Both the position numbers and the translations under genes were made by a program. 64,000 nt of DNA from Bradyrhizobium sp. MOS002. Lineage in GTDB: Bacteria > Pseudomonadota > Alphaproteobacteria > Rhizobiales > Xanthobacteraceae. Below, piece after piece: positions 25,257-33,930 of the stretch (positions are counted from its first letter, which is position 1; the number at the start of each line of letters is the position of its first letter). The DNA lies in NCBI RefSeq assembly GCF_003020115.1, contig NZ_PYFX01000012.1, positions 62,001 through 126,000 of the forward strand. The letters are read 5' to 3'. A model generated the notes under the pieces. The model had not been told where the DNA came from. It worked only from the letters and a program-made list of their open reading frames with translations, and ran no database searches.

Positions 25257-26800
25257 GCGGTCACCAGGCTTGCAAGGTGTGAGGCATCAGGCACCAGAGA
25301 CTCCAGAACGCGCGCCGAGGACAGCACGCCGGGCAGGCCCGCTCCGGGATGCGTACCGGCGCCCACCAGATACAAATTTTCGATATCTTCGCTCTTGTTG
25401 TGCGGGCGAAACCACGCGCTTTGCGTGAGGATCGGCTCCAGACCAAAAGCCGCGCCGCGGAACGAGGAGAGCCGGTCCTGAAAATCCTGCGGCGTCAGCA
25501 TGCGCGAACTGACGATCTCGTTCTCCAGACCGGGCAGTACGGTCCTGGAGAGTTCGCCTGCAATTGCCTGGCGATAATCATCGGCCACCACGCTCCAGTC
25601 GGTTCCGCTTTGCAGATGCGGCACGGGTGAGAGCACGTAGAACGCATCGCAGCCATCGGGTGCAAGGGAGGCATCCGTCGCAGTCGGGCGATGCAGATAC
25701 AGGCTGAAATCGTCGGCCAGAACCTTGCGATCGAAGATGTCGGTCAGCAGTCGCTTGTAGCGCGGCCCCAGCAGGATCGTGTGGTGCGGCACGCCCTCGT
25801 ATCTGCGACGTGTGCCGAAGTACCAGACGAACAGGCTCATGGAATAGCGCGCGCGTTCGATGCGCCGGTCGGTCCAGCGCGCTCGCGCTGACGCAGGCAC
25901 GAGATGGCGATAGGTCCATGCGGAATCCGCATTGGAGACGACGACATCGGCTTCAATGGTCTCGCCCGAATCTAGCCTTACCCCTCGAGCGACACCGTTG
26001 GTCACGACGATCTCGCGGACCTCCTGGTTGCAGCGGAGACTACCACCCTGCCCCTCGATCAGCCTGACCAGGCCGTCAACCAACCGCCCAGTGCCGCCAA
26101 GCGAAAAATGCACGCCCCAACGCCGCTCCAGAAACGCGATCAGGCAGTAAATCGAACTCGCCGTGAGCGGGTTGCCGCCAATCAATAGTGGATGAAAGCT
26201 GAACACGACCCGTAATCGCGTGTCGCGGAAGAATTTTGAAACCAGCGAGTAGACACTGCGATAGCTCGACAGCCGCAGCATCTCGGGCGCGATCTTCGCC
26301 ATATCCGTCCACTTGCTGAACGCAACGTCGCCGAGCCGCTCGAAACCAACCTTGAATATTTCTTCGCTGGCCTTCATGTACGCGTCGTAACCGTCGACAT
26401 CTGACGGAGAGAACCGCGCGGTCTCGCGGCGCATCGCGCCAGGATCGCCGGAATAGTCAAAATGAGAACCGTCCTGAAAGCGGATCCGATAAAACGGCGA
26501 CACAGGCACCAGCGTCACATCGTCGGACATCTTTCGTCCGCACAGCTTCCACAATTCCTCGAACAGGAACGGTGCGGTGACGATGGTCGGCCCCGCATCG
26601 AAGGTGAAGCCATCCTGCCGGTAGACATAGGCCCGGCCGCCTGGAGCATCGAGCTTCTCGAGAACAGTGACGCAGTAGCCCTTTGCGCCGAGCCGGATCG
26701 CGGCTGCCAATCCGCCAAAGCCGCTGCCGATCACCACCGCATGCGGCTGGCGATGCGATGGGGCTAATGGCGTTGCTCGGACTGAGGTTGAATCCAGCAT
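25253..26800 (-). CDS. crtI: Phytoene desaturase
   Basis: FAD-dependent desaturase of 515 residues that converts phytoene to lycopene-type products. It has the N-terminal fold VVIGSGFGGLAAAIRLGAKGYCVTVLEKLDAPGGRA and the C-terminal motif LYLVGAGTHPGAGLPGVLSSA. The ATG at 26800 is preferred over a TTG nine codons upstream, because the upstream codons fall inside a PpsR-type operator. That leaves the start only eight bases from the operator and without a normal ribosome site. Confidence 0.94.
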   Translation of the reverse strand: MLDSTSVRATPLAPSHRQPHAVVIGSGFGGLAAAIRLGAKGYCVTVLEKLDAPGGRAYVYRQDGFTFDAGPTIVTAPFLFEELWKLCGRKMSDDVTLVPVSPFYRIRFQDGSHFDYSGDPGAMRRETARFSPSDVDGYDAYMKASEEIFKVGFERLGDVAFSKWTDMAKIAPEMLRLSSYRSVYSLVSKFFRDTRLRVVFSFHPLLIGGNPLTASSIYCLIAFLERRWGVHFSLGGTGRLVDGLVRLIEGQGGSLRCNQEVREIVVTNGVARGVRLDSGETIEADVVVSNADSAWTYRHLVPASARARWTDRRIERARYSMSLFVWYFGTRRRYEGVPHHTILLGPRYKRLLTDIFDRKVLADDFSLYLHRPTATDASLAPDGCDAFYVLSPVPHLQSGTDWSVVADDYRQAIAGELSRTVLPGLENEIVSSRMLTPQDFQDRLSSFRGAAFGLEPILTQSAWFRPHNKSEDIENLYLVGAGTHPGAGLPGVLSSARVLESLVPDASHLASLVTA

Positions 26801-26808
26801 GAGGCCAC

Positions 26809-26826
26809 TGTAACTATTTCTTGACA
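26809..26826. promoter_or_regulatory. PpsR-type operator 1 before crtI
   Basis: On the minus strand this reads TGTCAAGAAATAGTTACA, an exact TGT-N12-ACA match. It ends eight bases before the crtI ATG, so bound repressor would cover the translation-start region of the DNA. It forms a tandem pair with the box at 26844-26861, 35 bases apart centre to centre. Confidence 0.78.
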
Positions 26827-26843
26827 ATTTCCTAGTCTAAAAG

Positions 26844-26861
26844 TGTATATTTTCATTTACA
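26844..26861. promoter_or_regulatory. PpsR-type operator 2 before crtI
   Basis: TGTATATTTTCATTTACA is an exact TGT-N12-ACA match and overlaps the bchO stop codon (26857-26859). With the box at 26809 it frames the AT-rich crtI promoter region. Confidence 0.78.
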
Positions 26862-27753
26862 TTTCTTGCGCCGCTTTCCCGGCCGCGTTAGCGTGCGCGT
26901 ACTTCAAGATGAGCTGCGCAATCAGTTGCGGCCGCTCTTCGTGCGCGAGATGGCCGAGGCCGGGCAGTCGCTCGATCACAGCGTTTGGAAGAATCTCGCG
27001 AACCTGCCGTGCGACCTCCGGCGAGATCGAGCGATCATTCGTGGCGACCACCAGGATCAGCGCCGTCGTCAGCCGTGGCAGATCATGCAGGAGCGGTTCG
27101 AGTTTCCAATTCGCCATCATCCGCAGCGCGGCCGCAACGTGCTCGGGATTCCGCACCAGCTTGCGGTAGAGCGCAATGCCCTCCTGATCGATCGCCGACC
27201 CAGTGTTGGCGATCAGCCGCTCGACCGTGCCGGCATGAGATGCCTGCCAGGCGAACACGCGCGGCACCAAAGGATTCATCACCAAGAGATTTGCCAAAGG
27301 CGAGAACAATTGGTTGGCGATGCCGCCAAACGGCATGAAGGCGCCATTCAGGGCGATAAGCAGGCGCGGCGCCATAAAGCCAGCGAGACACATGCCGGCC
27401 GATATCGCCGCCCCTGCCGAATGACCGACCACCGTATCCGGCCTGACCTCCAGTTTGCGCAGCAGCGCGCCGATATCCGCCGCCATGCCCGGCAGCGACA
27501 GCCGATGGGACGGCGGGGATTGCGTAAATCCGTGTCCTGGCAAATCCGGCGCGACCACAGAGAAATGCTGGGCCAGCAGCGGCAACAATTCACGCCAGGA
27601 ATGTGTGGCGGCCCCGGTGCCGTGGATCAAGAGCAGCGACGGCCCCTCGCCCATTCGCTGCAAATGCCAGCGAATACCGGCCGCTTCGACGAACTCGCTG
27701 GCATTCCGGTTGGGCCAGTCTGCACCATCTCGACTCCAGACGAGACCGGACAC
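26857..27753 (-). CDS. bchO: BchO-type alpha/beta hydrolase
   Basis: Alpha/beta hydrolase of 298 residues associated with magnesium chelatase genes in purple bacteria. The fold is plain: LLLIHGTGAATHSW oxyanion segment, nucleophile elbow VVGHSAGAAISAG and a late GLGHLAHEERP histidine. In most clusters bchO follows bchD, but here hemE and another hydrolase gene separate them. Its exact substrate is not established in the literature I recall. The stop codon lies inside a PpsR-type box. Confidence 0.9.
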   Translation of the reverse strand: MSGLVWSRDGADWPNRNASEFVEAAGIRWHLQRMGEGPSLLLIHGTGAATHSWRELLPLLAQHFSVVAPDLPGHGFTQSPPSHRLSLPGMAADIGALLRKLEVRPDTVVGHSAGAAISAGMCLAGFMAPRLLIALNGAFMPFGGIANQLFSPLANLLVMNPLVPRVFAWQASHAGTVERLIANTGSAIDQEGIALYRKLVRNPEHVAAALRMMANWKLEPLLHDLPRLTTALILVVATNDRSISPEVARQVREILPNAVIERLPGLGHLAHEERPQLIAQLILKYAHANAAGKAAQEM

Positions 27754-27762
27754 AGCAACGCC

Positions 27763-28722
27763 TTATGACGGCAATGCCGACGGCAAGCCGGCAAGAAACG
27801 CATCGTACGCCGCAATGAATTCGGCTTCGGCCTCGAAGTGCGGCATCGCACCGGTCGAGAACACATTGATGGTCCAGTTGGCGCGGCCCTCGACTTGCGT
27901 CTTGTTGCTGTAGTCGACGAAATCGCCGCGCACGCCGTGACTCATCCAGACCGGGAGTGTCAGCGAATTGTAGATCTTCGGAATGTCCTTGCTGAACAGG
28001 AGGCCCGAAACGAAGTAATAGGGCGCATGCTGCGCTCCAGGCTGACGGGCGGTCACATAGTCGTAGTTCAGCAGGCCCTCGTCGATATTGGTCGAGCCCC
28101 AGGTTTTGTTCAGGAAGTAGCGGATCATGCGCCGGCTGGTCAGCAGCCGGAAGAAGCCCTCACTCCACAACGGAAATTCGAAAAGGCCGTGCAGCCACGG
28201 CTTGCCGCGGGTGCCGTCACGCTTATTGGTGTTCTTGTCCAGCGTGGTGAAACCCGTCGGGCTGACGAGGGCAAGAGAGCGGAACGCCAAAGGCGATTCG
28301 GAGACCGCGCGAGCAAGGAATTCCGACGACAGCGACACCGCCAGTGCGTCAATCGGGATGCGCCCGAAATCGCTCTGGATCTCGCGGACCGCGATCAGTA
28401 TCGCGTCCGTCATCATGCGAACGGTATATTCGCGCTTTCCGCGGTCCGAATGACCAAAGCCCGGAAGCTCCAGCGCGTAGACCGTCCGGCTTCGGCGGTA
28501 ATGCTCGTAGAGCGGCTTAACCTCATAAGCCGAAGCCGCCGCGTTGACACTGTGCACGAGCAATAGCGGTGGAAATTTGCCGGGGGTTTCGGGACCGGCC
28601 GAATAGTAAGTCAATCTCCCGACCGGACTGCCGATCTCGTGGCGCTGACCGGAAACGGGCGCTGGCAGTTCGTTCGTGCCACGCAAAGCGCCAGGACTGT
28701 TGGTCGGGGCGCCTGCGCTCAT
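27763..28722 (-). CDS. Second alpha/beta hydrolase of the pigment cluster
   Basis: Alpha/beta-fold protein of 319 residues. The oxyanion region (PPLLLVHSVNAAASAYEVKPLYEHY) and strand VYALELPGFGHSDRG are typical, but the nucleophile elbow reads AVSLSSE where GHSxG is usual: the serine stays while both flanking glycines are replaced. It sits nine bases before bchO and shares its orientation. ATG 28722 was chosen for its ribosome site AAAGGAG; a longer frame lacks one. Catalytic activity is doubtful and its role in pigment synthesis is inferred from placement only. Confidence 0.8.
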   Translation of the reverse strand: MSAGAPTNSPGALRGTNELPAPVSGQRHEIGSPVGRLTYYSAGPETPGKFPPLLLVHSVNAAASAYEVKPLYEHYRRSRTVYALELPGFGHSDRGKREYTVRMMTDAILIAVREIQSDFGRIPIDALAVSLSSEFLARAVSESPLAFRSLALVSPTGFTTLDKNTNKRDGTRGKPWLHGLFEFPLWSEGFFRLLTSRRMIRYFLNKTWGSTNIDEGLLNYDYVTARQPGAQHAPYYFVSGLLFSKDIPKIYNSLTLPVWMSHGVRGDFVDYSNKTQVEGRANWTINVFSTGAMPHFEAEAEFIAAYDAFLAGLPSALPS

Positions 28723-28792
28723 TGCAAATCTCCTTTTCGAACCGGATCGCATCTCGCCGTGGCCAAGACCGTAACAGCAGTGTATCAGAGCT

Positions 28793-28808
28793 GACAATCA
28801 TAGTTGTC
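28793..28808. promoter_or_regulatory. Inverted repeat between the hydrolase gene and hemE
   Basis: GACAATCATAGTTGTC, arms GACAA and TTGTC around six bases, lies in the 107-base divergent gap. It is close to a PpsR palindrome in base content but has reversed polarity (ACA outward), so it may belong to another regulator. Evidence is symmetry only. Confidence 0.3.
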
Positions 28809-28829
28809 GGCCAGCAACGGAAATGCCGC

Positions 28830-29882
28830 TTGACACAAGCCTCGCCCACCAAACCCTTCCTCGAAGTACTTTCCGGCCGGCGGCAGCCGGTTCCACCGCT
28901 GTGGATGATGCGACAGGCCGGCCGCTATCTGCCGGAATATCGTGACGTACGCGCCAAAGCCGGCGGCTTTCTCGATCTCTGCTTTACGCCCGAGCTCGCC
29001 GCCGAAGTAACGCTGCAGCCGATCCGCCGCTTCGCCTTCGATGCCGCGATCATCTTCTCGGATATTCTCGTCATTCCCTATGCGTTGGGCCGCGACGTCA
29101 GATTCGAAGCCGGCGAAGGACCACGGCTCGACCCACTGGACACACCGGACAAGGTCGGCACGCTAACCTCGACCGCGGATTTCACCAAGCTCGAGCCAGT
29201 GTTCGAAGCGCTTCGCCGCGTGCGCCGCGAGCTCGATCCGAAAGTCGCGCTGATCGGATTTTGCGGCGCACCTTGGACGGTTGCCACTTATATGGTCGCG
29301 GGACAGGGCACCCCGGATCAAGCACCGGCGCGGATGATGGCTTATCGCCACCCCGATGCGTTTGCGGAGATCATCGACACGATCGTCGGGAATTCCATTC
29401 ACTACCTCCTCGGGCAACTCGCAGCTGGCGCCGACGTGCTGCAGATCTTCGACACTTGGGCCGGCGTGCTTCCGCCCCGCGAGTTCCAGCGCTGGTCGGT
29501 CGAACCGACCAGACGCATCGTCGATGGTGTCCGCAGGCGGGTGCCGAACGCGAAGATCATCGGCTTTCCACGCGGCGCCGGCGCGTTGCTGCCTGGATAT
29601 GTCGAAGCAACCGGCGTCGATGCGGTCAGCATCGACTGGACGGCGGAGCCGTCGATGATCCGAGAAAGAGTCCAGAGCCGCGTTGCCGTGCAGGGCAATG
29701 TGGATCCGCTGGCTCTGATCGCCGGCGGGGACGCACTGGATCGGTCGATCGACGACGTGCTGGCGAACTTCGCGGGGGGCCGGCTGATCTTCAACCTTGG
29801 CCACGGCATTCAGCCAGAAACTCCGATCGCACATGTCGAGCACATGGTGAAGCGGGTTCGCAGCTACAAGGGACCGTCTTAG
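28830..29882 (+). CDS. hemE: Uroporphyrinogen decarboxylase
   Basis: Cytosolic enzyme of 350 residues that turns uroporphyrinogen III into coproporphyrinogen III. The substrate-binding WMMRQAGRYLPEYR and the catalytic-Asp segment IIFSDILVIPYALG are both conserved, and the C-terminal FNLGHGIQPETPI is typical. No ATG or GTG suits the N-terminus; a TTG at 28830 gives LTQASPTKPFLEVL, which matches family start points. Its TAG overlaps the bchD TAA on the other strand. Confidence 0.93.
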   Translation: MTQASPTKPFLEVLSGRRQPVPPLWMMRQAGRYLPEYRDVRAKAGGFLDLCFTPELAAEVTLQPIRRFAFDAAIIFSDILVIPYALGRDVRFEAGEGPRLDPLDTPDKVGTLTSTADFTKLEPVFEALRRVRRELDPKVALIGFCGAPWTVATYMVAGQGTPDQAPARMMAYRHPDAFAEIIDTIVGNSIHYLLGQLAAGADVLQIFDTWAGVLPPREFQRWSVEPTRRIVDGVRRRVPNAKIIGFPRGAGALLPGYVEATGVDAVSIDWTAEPSMIRERVQSRVAVQGNVDPLALIAGGDALDRSIDDVLANFAGGRLIFNLGHGIQPETPIAHVEHMVKRVRSYKGPS

Positions 29883-31636
29883 CCGATGCTGGCGAGCACG
29901 GCCTTGGTCAGGGTCGCGGCGTCGGCGTGCGGTAGCGGCAGATAGCGTGCGCCCATCTCTTTGGCGATCGTTTCTCCTGAAATGCCGGGACGCGGCGACG
30001 TATCGACCAGGACAACTGCAATACCGGCGCCGCGCAACTGCCGCGCCGCGCTCATCGCGTCGTCCTCGGCACGCGGACGGCCCTGCCCACCATCGCGCGC
30101 GATGTTGGCGCGGCCGTCGGTCAGAACGATCACTGTCGGCGTCTGTCCCTTGCGGCGGACCGAATCCGACAGCATGAAAGCCGCATCGAGCCCCGCGGCC
30201 AGGGGCGTGCCGCCGCCGCCCGGCAATCCTGCAAGACCTCGCTTGGCGCGCGCCAACGAACGCGTCGGCGGCAGCAGCATTTCAGCGGCACTGCCGCGAA
30301 ACGCAATCAGCGCCACTTGGTCCCGCCGGATGTAGCAATCCGCCAGCAGCAATTCGACTGCACCTTTGGCCTCCGCAAGCCGATGCAGTGCCGCGGAGCC
30401 GGACGCGTCTACGACGAAAATCGTGACAGTTTCCATGCGCTGCTTGAACCGCGAGATGCGGAAATCATCCCTGCGGATTAGAACGCGGGGCCGGGATTCC
30501 TCACCCGTTCCGGCCGCCTCGCGGCGCCGCACGGCTTGCCACGGCGCCGCCGCGCGCAAGGTTTCGATGACGTTGAGCCTCGCGCCTGCTCGTAACGCAC
30601 CGCGCAGCACGCCGGCCGGACGCCCCCGCTTGCTGGATCGCTGCAATGGGCCGGCCTTGCCGGAGGAGCGGCCGTGCGATCTGCCGGCCGATCCAGCACG
30701 AAGCGTCGCCAGCACGTCGGGCGGGATTGCCGCCTGCACCGCGGCCAGAATGACCTCGTCGAGCGCGCGGTCAATGTCGGCATTTAGATCTTCGCCACCC
30801 GATCCATCGGCTTCACCTTCGGTGAGCGGCGGTGGCTGCTCCGGTTGGGCCGCCTCCTCCTTTTGCGGAAACAACAGCGCGCGGGGCGCAAGCACCAAGC
30901 GTGCGGCCAAAGCGAGGTCATCTTGTTCAACTCTGGAATGGCCTGCGAGCGCGGCGCTGGCGCGAGCGATGCGCAGCGCCAACAATGGCGCACGCAACGA
31001 GGTGATCCCAAGCGCTGAGGCCGCGCTACAGAGGGCCTCGATCTGGTCTGCGTCTGCCTCGATGAGCGGCAGTTGCGCGCGTGCCGCCGCTGTCTCCTCG
31101 GCATTAGCCGAGAATTCCCCGGCGTCACGGATCCCAATCGCGTTGAGATCGAGATGCAGTGCGAGGCGATCGCATAATGATGCAGGTGCGAATTCGTCCT
31201 CGATGCCTTCATCAAGGGCGACAACGCCGAAACGTGCTGGCATGCGAAGCGACAGGCCGTCGCGCTCGACGATGGTCTCCCCGGCGTCCATCGCCGCCGT
31301 GACATGGACCGTCGTTGCTGAAGACAGCCGCTCCGCCATCGCCAATATGATCACGCCGCCATCGGCTTCCGCCAAAAGTCCGCGTTCGGCAATGGGGCGG
31401 CCGGCCAGCAACGTCGCATTGAGATCCAGCCCACCGAGCAGCCGGCCTTCGGCGATATTCGAGGGCACCCGCTTCACAGGGCCGGATGGCGAGAGTGCTG
31501 TACGAAGCAAAGCGAGCCAAGCATCCCGCACCGGGCTCGCGCGTGATCGCAACATCACGCCGCCAGTTCCCAGCGGGTCCACGGCAAACAATCGCGCCGC
31601 CGTCACCGCGTCGGACCAAACGGCAGCGCCACTCAT
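29879..31636 (-). CDS. bchD: Magnesium chelatase subunit D
   Basis: AAA-like platform subunit, 585 residues, of the complex that inserts magnesium into protoporphyrin IX. A degenerate AAA half comes first, then a Pro/acidic linker around 265-290, then a C-terminal integrin-I (von Willebrand A) domain with the metal-site motif VDASGSAALHR and LTDGRANIA. The ATG overlaps the bchI stop (ATGA). The catalytic subunit bchH is not in the window. Confidence 0.95.
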   Translation of the reverse strand: MSGAAVWSDAVTAARLFAVDPLGTGGVMLRSRASPVRDAWLALLRTALSPSGPVKRVPSNIAEGRLLGGLDLNATLLAGRPIAERGLLAEADGGVIILAMAERLSSATTVHVTAAMDAGETIVERDGLSLRMPARFGVVALDEGIEDEFAPASLCDRLALHLDLNAIGIRDAGEFSANAEETAAARAQLPLIEADADQIEALCSAASALGITSLRAPLLALRIARASAALAGHSRVEQDDLALAARLVLAPRALLFPQKEEAAQPEQPPPLTEGEADGSGGEDLNADIDRALDEVILAAVQAAIPPDVLATLRAGSAGRSHGRSSGKAGPLQRSSKRGRPAGVLRGALRAGARLNVIETLRAAAPWQAVRRREAAGTGEESRPRVLIRRDDFRISRFKQRMETVTIFVVDASGSAALHRLAEAKGAVELLLADCYIRRDQVALIAFRGSAAEMLLPPTRSLARAKRGLAGLPGGGGTPLAAGLDAAFMLSDSVRRKGQTPTVIVLTDGRANIARDGGQGRPRAEDDAMSAARQLRGAGIAVVLVDTSPRPGISGETIAKEMGARYLPLPHADAATLTKAVLASIG

Positions 31637-32655
31637 CCCAGAACCTCTGATATCGCACGATCAACCCGCACCGAGGAGCCCGCATCATCGAGGGGATTGC
31701 GCCGCAAGCGATGACGCAAGGCCGAAGGCGCGATCCGACGCAAGTGATCGTCGGTCACGATCTTGGCGGACTCGAGCGCCGCAAGCGCGCGGGCCGCACG
31801 CATCAGCGTCAATTCGCCGCGCAAGCCGTCGGTACCGAGCGCCATGCAAAGTTTTGCGGCCCGCTCCAGCGTCACATCCGGCACCGAGACCGCGGCGAGT
31901 TTCTCCCGCGCCGCGATGATCTTCTTGCGAAGCTTGCCCTCGTCCTTGGCCCACTTGGTGACGAAGGCGTCGCTATCGCTTTCAAAGGCGTCGCGACGCC
32001 GCACCACCTCGATCCGGTCCGCAAGGTTGTCGGGGGTCTTCACCTCCACCGACATGCCGAAGCGATCCAGCAATTGCGGGCGCAACTCGCCTTCCTCAGG
32101 GTTTCCTGTCCCGACCAGCACGAACCGCGCCGGATGGCGTATGCTCAGGCCTTCGCGCTCGACGACATTTTCGCCGGACGCGGCGACATCCAACAGGAGG
32201 TCGACGAGGTGATCCTCCAGCAGATTGGCTTCGTCGATGTACAGGAACCCGCGATGCGCCCGGGCCAGCAATCCCGGCTCGAACGCCTTCTCTCCGCGCG
32301 CCAGTGCGCGTTCCAGATCGAGTGCCCCGACAACGCGATCCTCTGTCGCTCCAAGCGGCAAATCGACCACCGGCACCGGGATCTGTGCGGACTTCAGCCC
32401 GCCCTTGGCTGCGCGAACGCGGCAGTCTTCGCAAAAATCCGCCGGCCGGTCCGAATCGCAATTGTAGCGGCAGCCGACAACGACCTTCATCTTCGGCAGC
32501 AACGCCGCAAGTGCGCGGACCGCCGTGGACTTGCCGGCGCCGCGATCGCCAAAGGCCAGCACGCCGCCGACCTTGGGATCGACCGCGGCAATCAGCAGCG
32601 CGAGCTTCATCTCGTCCTGGCCGACAATCGCGGAGAATGGAAACGCTGTTGCCAT
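31633..32655 (-). CDS. bchI: Magnesium chelatase ATPase subunit I
   Basis: AAA+ ATPase of 340 residues that powers magnesium insertion with BchD and BchH. The Walker A motif is GDRGAGKST, Walker B is FLYIDEANLL, and the arginine and sensor region LVGTGNPEEGELRPQLLDRFG is conserved. It starts nine bases after the hemC stop with AAGG in front, so hemC, bchI and bchD form one operon. Confidence 0.97.
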   Translation of the reverse strand: MATAFPFSAIVGQDEMKLALLIAAVDPKVGGVLAFGDRGAGKSTAVRALAALLPKMKVVVGCRYNCDSDRPADFCEDCRVRAAKGGLKSAQIPVPVVDLPLGATEDRVVGALDLERALARGEKAFEPGLLARAHRGFLYIDEANLLEDHLVDLLLDVAASGENVVEREGLSIRHPARFVLVGTGNPEEGELRPQLLDRFGMSVEVKTPDNLADRIEVVRRRDAFESDSDAFVTKWAKDEGKLRKKIIAAREKLAAVSVPDVTLERAAKLCMALGTDGLRGELTLMRAARALAALESAKIVTDDHLRRIAPSALRHRLRRNPLDDAGSSVRVDRAISEVLG

Positions 32656-32664
32656 GCTAACCTT

Positions 32665-33654
32665 TCATGGCCCTGGCCGCGTACGCGCAATGATATCGGC
32701 CGCCCCCTTGTGAAGCAGCTCCAACCCGACCGCGCGACCGAGCTCACGCGGACGGTTGGCGGGCCCGGAACGGGTCACCTCGATAAACCGCCCTCCACTC
32801 GCGTCGTCCAGTACCGAAGCAGTGAGCGTCATCTGCGAACCATCGATCGTTGAATATCCCGCGATGGGCGAATTGCAGTGACCGTTGAGGACCCACAACA
32901 CCTCCCGTTCCGCGTCGCAACTCAGATGCGCCGCGGGATCGTCGATCAGCGCGAGAAATTTCCGCGCCTGCCAATCGTTGACCGCGCACTCGACCGCGAC
33001 GATACCTTGCCCCACCGCGGGCAACATCTCCAAAGGCGACAGCTCGCAAGCAATGCGATGGCCTAGCCCGACACGTTCGAGCCCAGAGCGCGCCATGATC
33101 AAAGCGTCCGCCGGTCCCACCTCGCCGCCACCGGGCAGGCGTTGCATGTCCCGAGTGTCCAGCTTGCGAACTCTCGTATCGGCGGCTCCGCGAAAATGGA
33201 TCACCTCGATGTCCGGAAACAGCCGTCGGGCATAGGCGGCGCGCCGCACCGCGTTGGTGCCGATCCTGTAGCCCTTGCCGCGCGAGCGCTTGATGTCTTC
33301 GATGGAAATCCCCGGACGCAAGACCAACGCGTCGGTTGGCGGATCGCGCGGTAGTGTCGCACCGATCACGAGCCCGGGCGTATCCTCGTTGCCGGGCATG
33401 TCCTTGAGCGAATGCATCGCGGCATGAAGCCGGCCTGACGTGACCGCGGCGCGGATTTCAGCAACGAACGCGCCGCCCTTCCCGCCATGGACCAGGAGCT
33501 TGCTGGTCTGATCGCTGTCGCCGGTGGTCTCGAACCTGACGATCTCGACGCCCAATTCGGGCGCGGCATTGGATAGGCGCTGCGCAATATCCCCGGTCTG
33601 GGCCAACGCCATGACGCTCTTGCGCGTGCCTATCCGCATCGAGACTGCCACCAT
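32665..33654 (-). CDS. hemC: Divergent porphobilinogen deaminase (HemC paralogue)
   Basis: Hydroxymethylbilane synthase family, about 329 residues, leading the bchID operon. The dipyrromethane-cofactor cysteine is Cys260 (NGHCNSPIAGYS) and the catalytic aspartate is in HSLKDMP (Asp85). Several usually constant motifs differ: RIGTNAVRR for IGTSSLRR, FRGAADTRVRKLD for RGNxxTRLxKL, and VGPADALIMARSGLERVG. It therefore looks like a cluster-specific second copy that keeps its key residues. Starts at 33654 (MVAVSM) or 33639 (MRIGTRKS) are both possible. Confidence 0.85.
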   Translation of the reverse strand: MVAVSMRIGTRKSVMALAQTGDIAQRLSNAAPELGVEIVRFETTGDSDQTSKLLVHGGKGGAFVAEIRAAVTSGRLHAAMHSLKDMPGNEDTPGLVIGATLPRDPPTDALVLRPGISIEDIKRSRGKGYRIGTNAVRRAAYARRLFPDIEVIHFRGAADTRVRKLDTRDMQRLPGGGEVGPADALIMARSGLERVGLGHRIACELSPLEMLPAVGQGIVAVECAVNDWQARKFLALIDDPAAHLSCDAEREVLWVLNGHCNSPIAGYSTIDGSQMTLTASVLDDASGGRFIEVTRSGPANRPRELGRAVGLELLHKGAADIIARTRPGP

Positions 33655-33930
33655 CACGCTCCAATCCGCAGCTGCGCGACGCTCCGCGGCGCGGGCAGAG
33701 ATTAAAGGCCAGCCGTTGCCGGAATGCAAACCTAGGCCAGCGTGCGGTGCACATCCGACGATCCGGACAGAGCACCGCAGCAGATATACGAGCCAATCAT
33801 CCGGCGTTTCACGGCGCGCAGTATTTTTTTTGCCGAAGCGAACCGGACTTCTTCCGGCTTCTGCCCGGCACGACGGAGTGTTACTCGTAGCGCAGCGGCC
33901 CACCTATGCAACCAGCCGCGCGAGATCGCG
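33655..33930. other. Divergent gap hemC / DUF3422 gene
   Basis: 276 bases with no supportable CDS and no exact PpsR-type box. A run of seven T at 33824-33831 is preceded by no convincing hairpin. I see no other feature. This is the right edge of the recognisable pigment genes. Confidence 0.4.
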
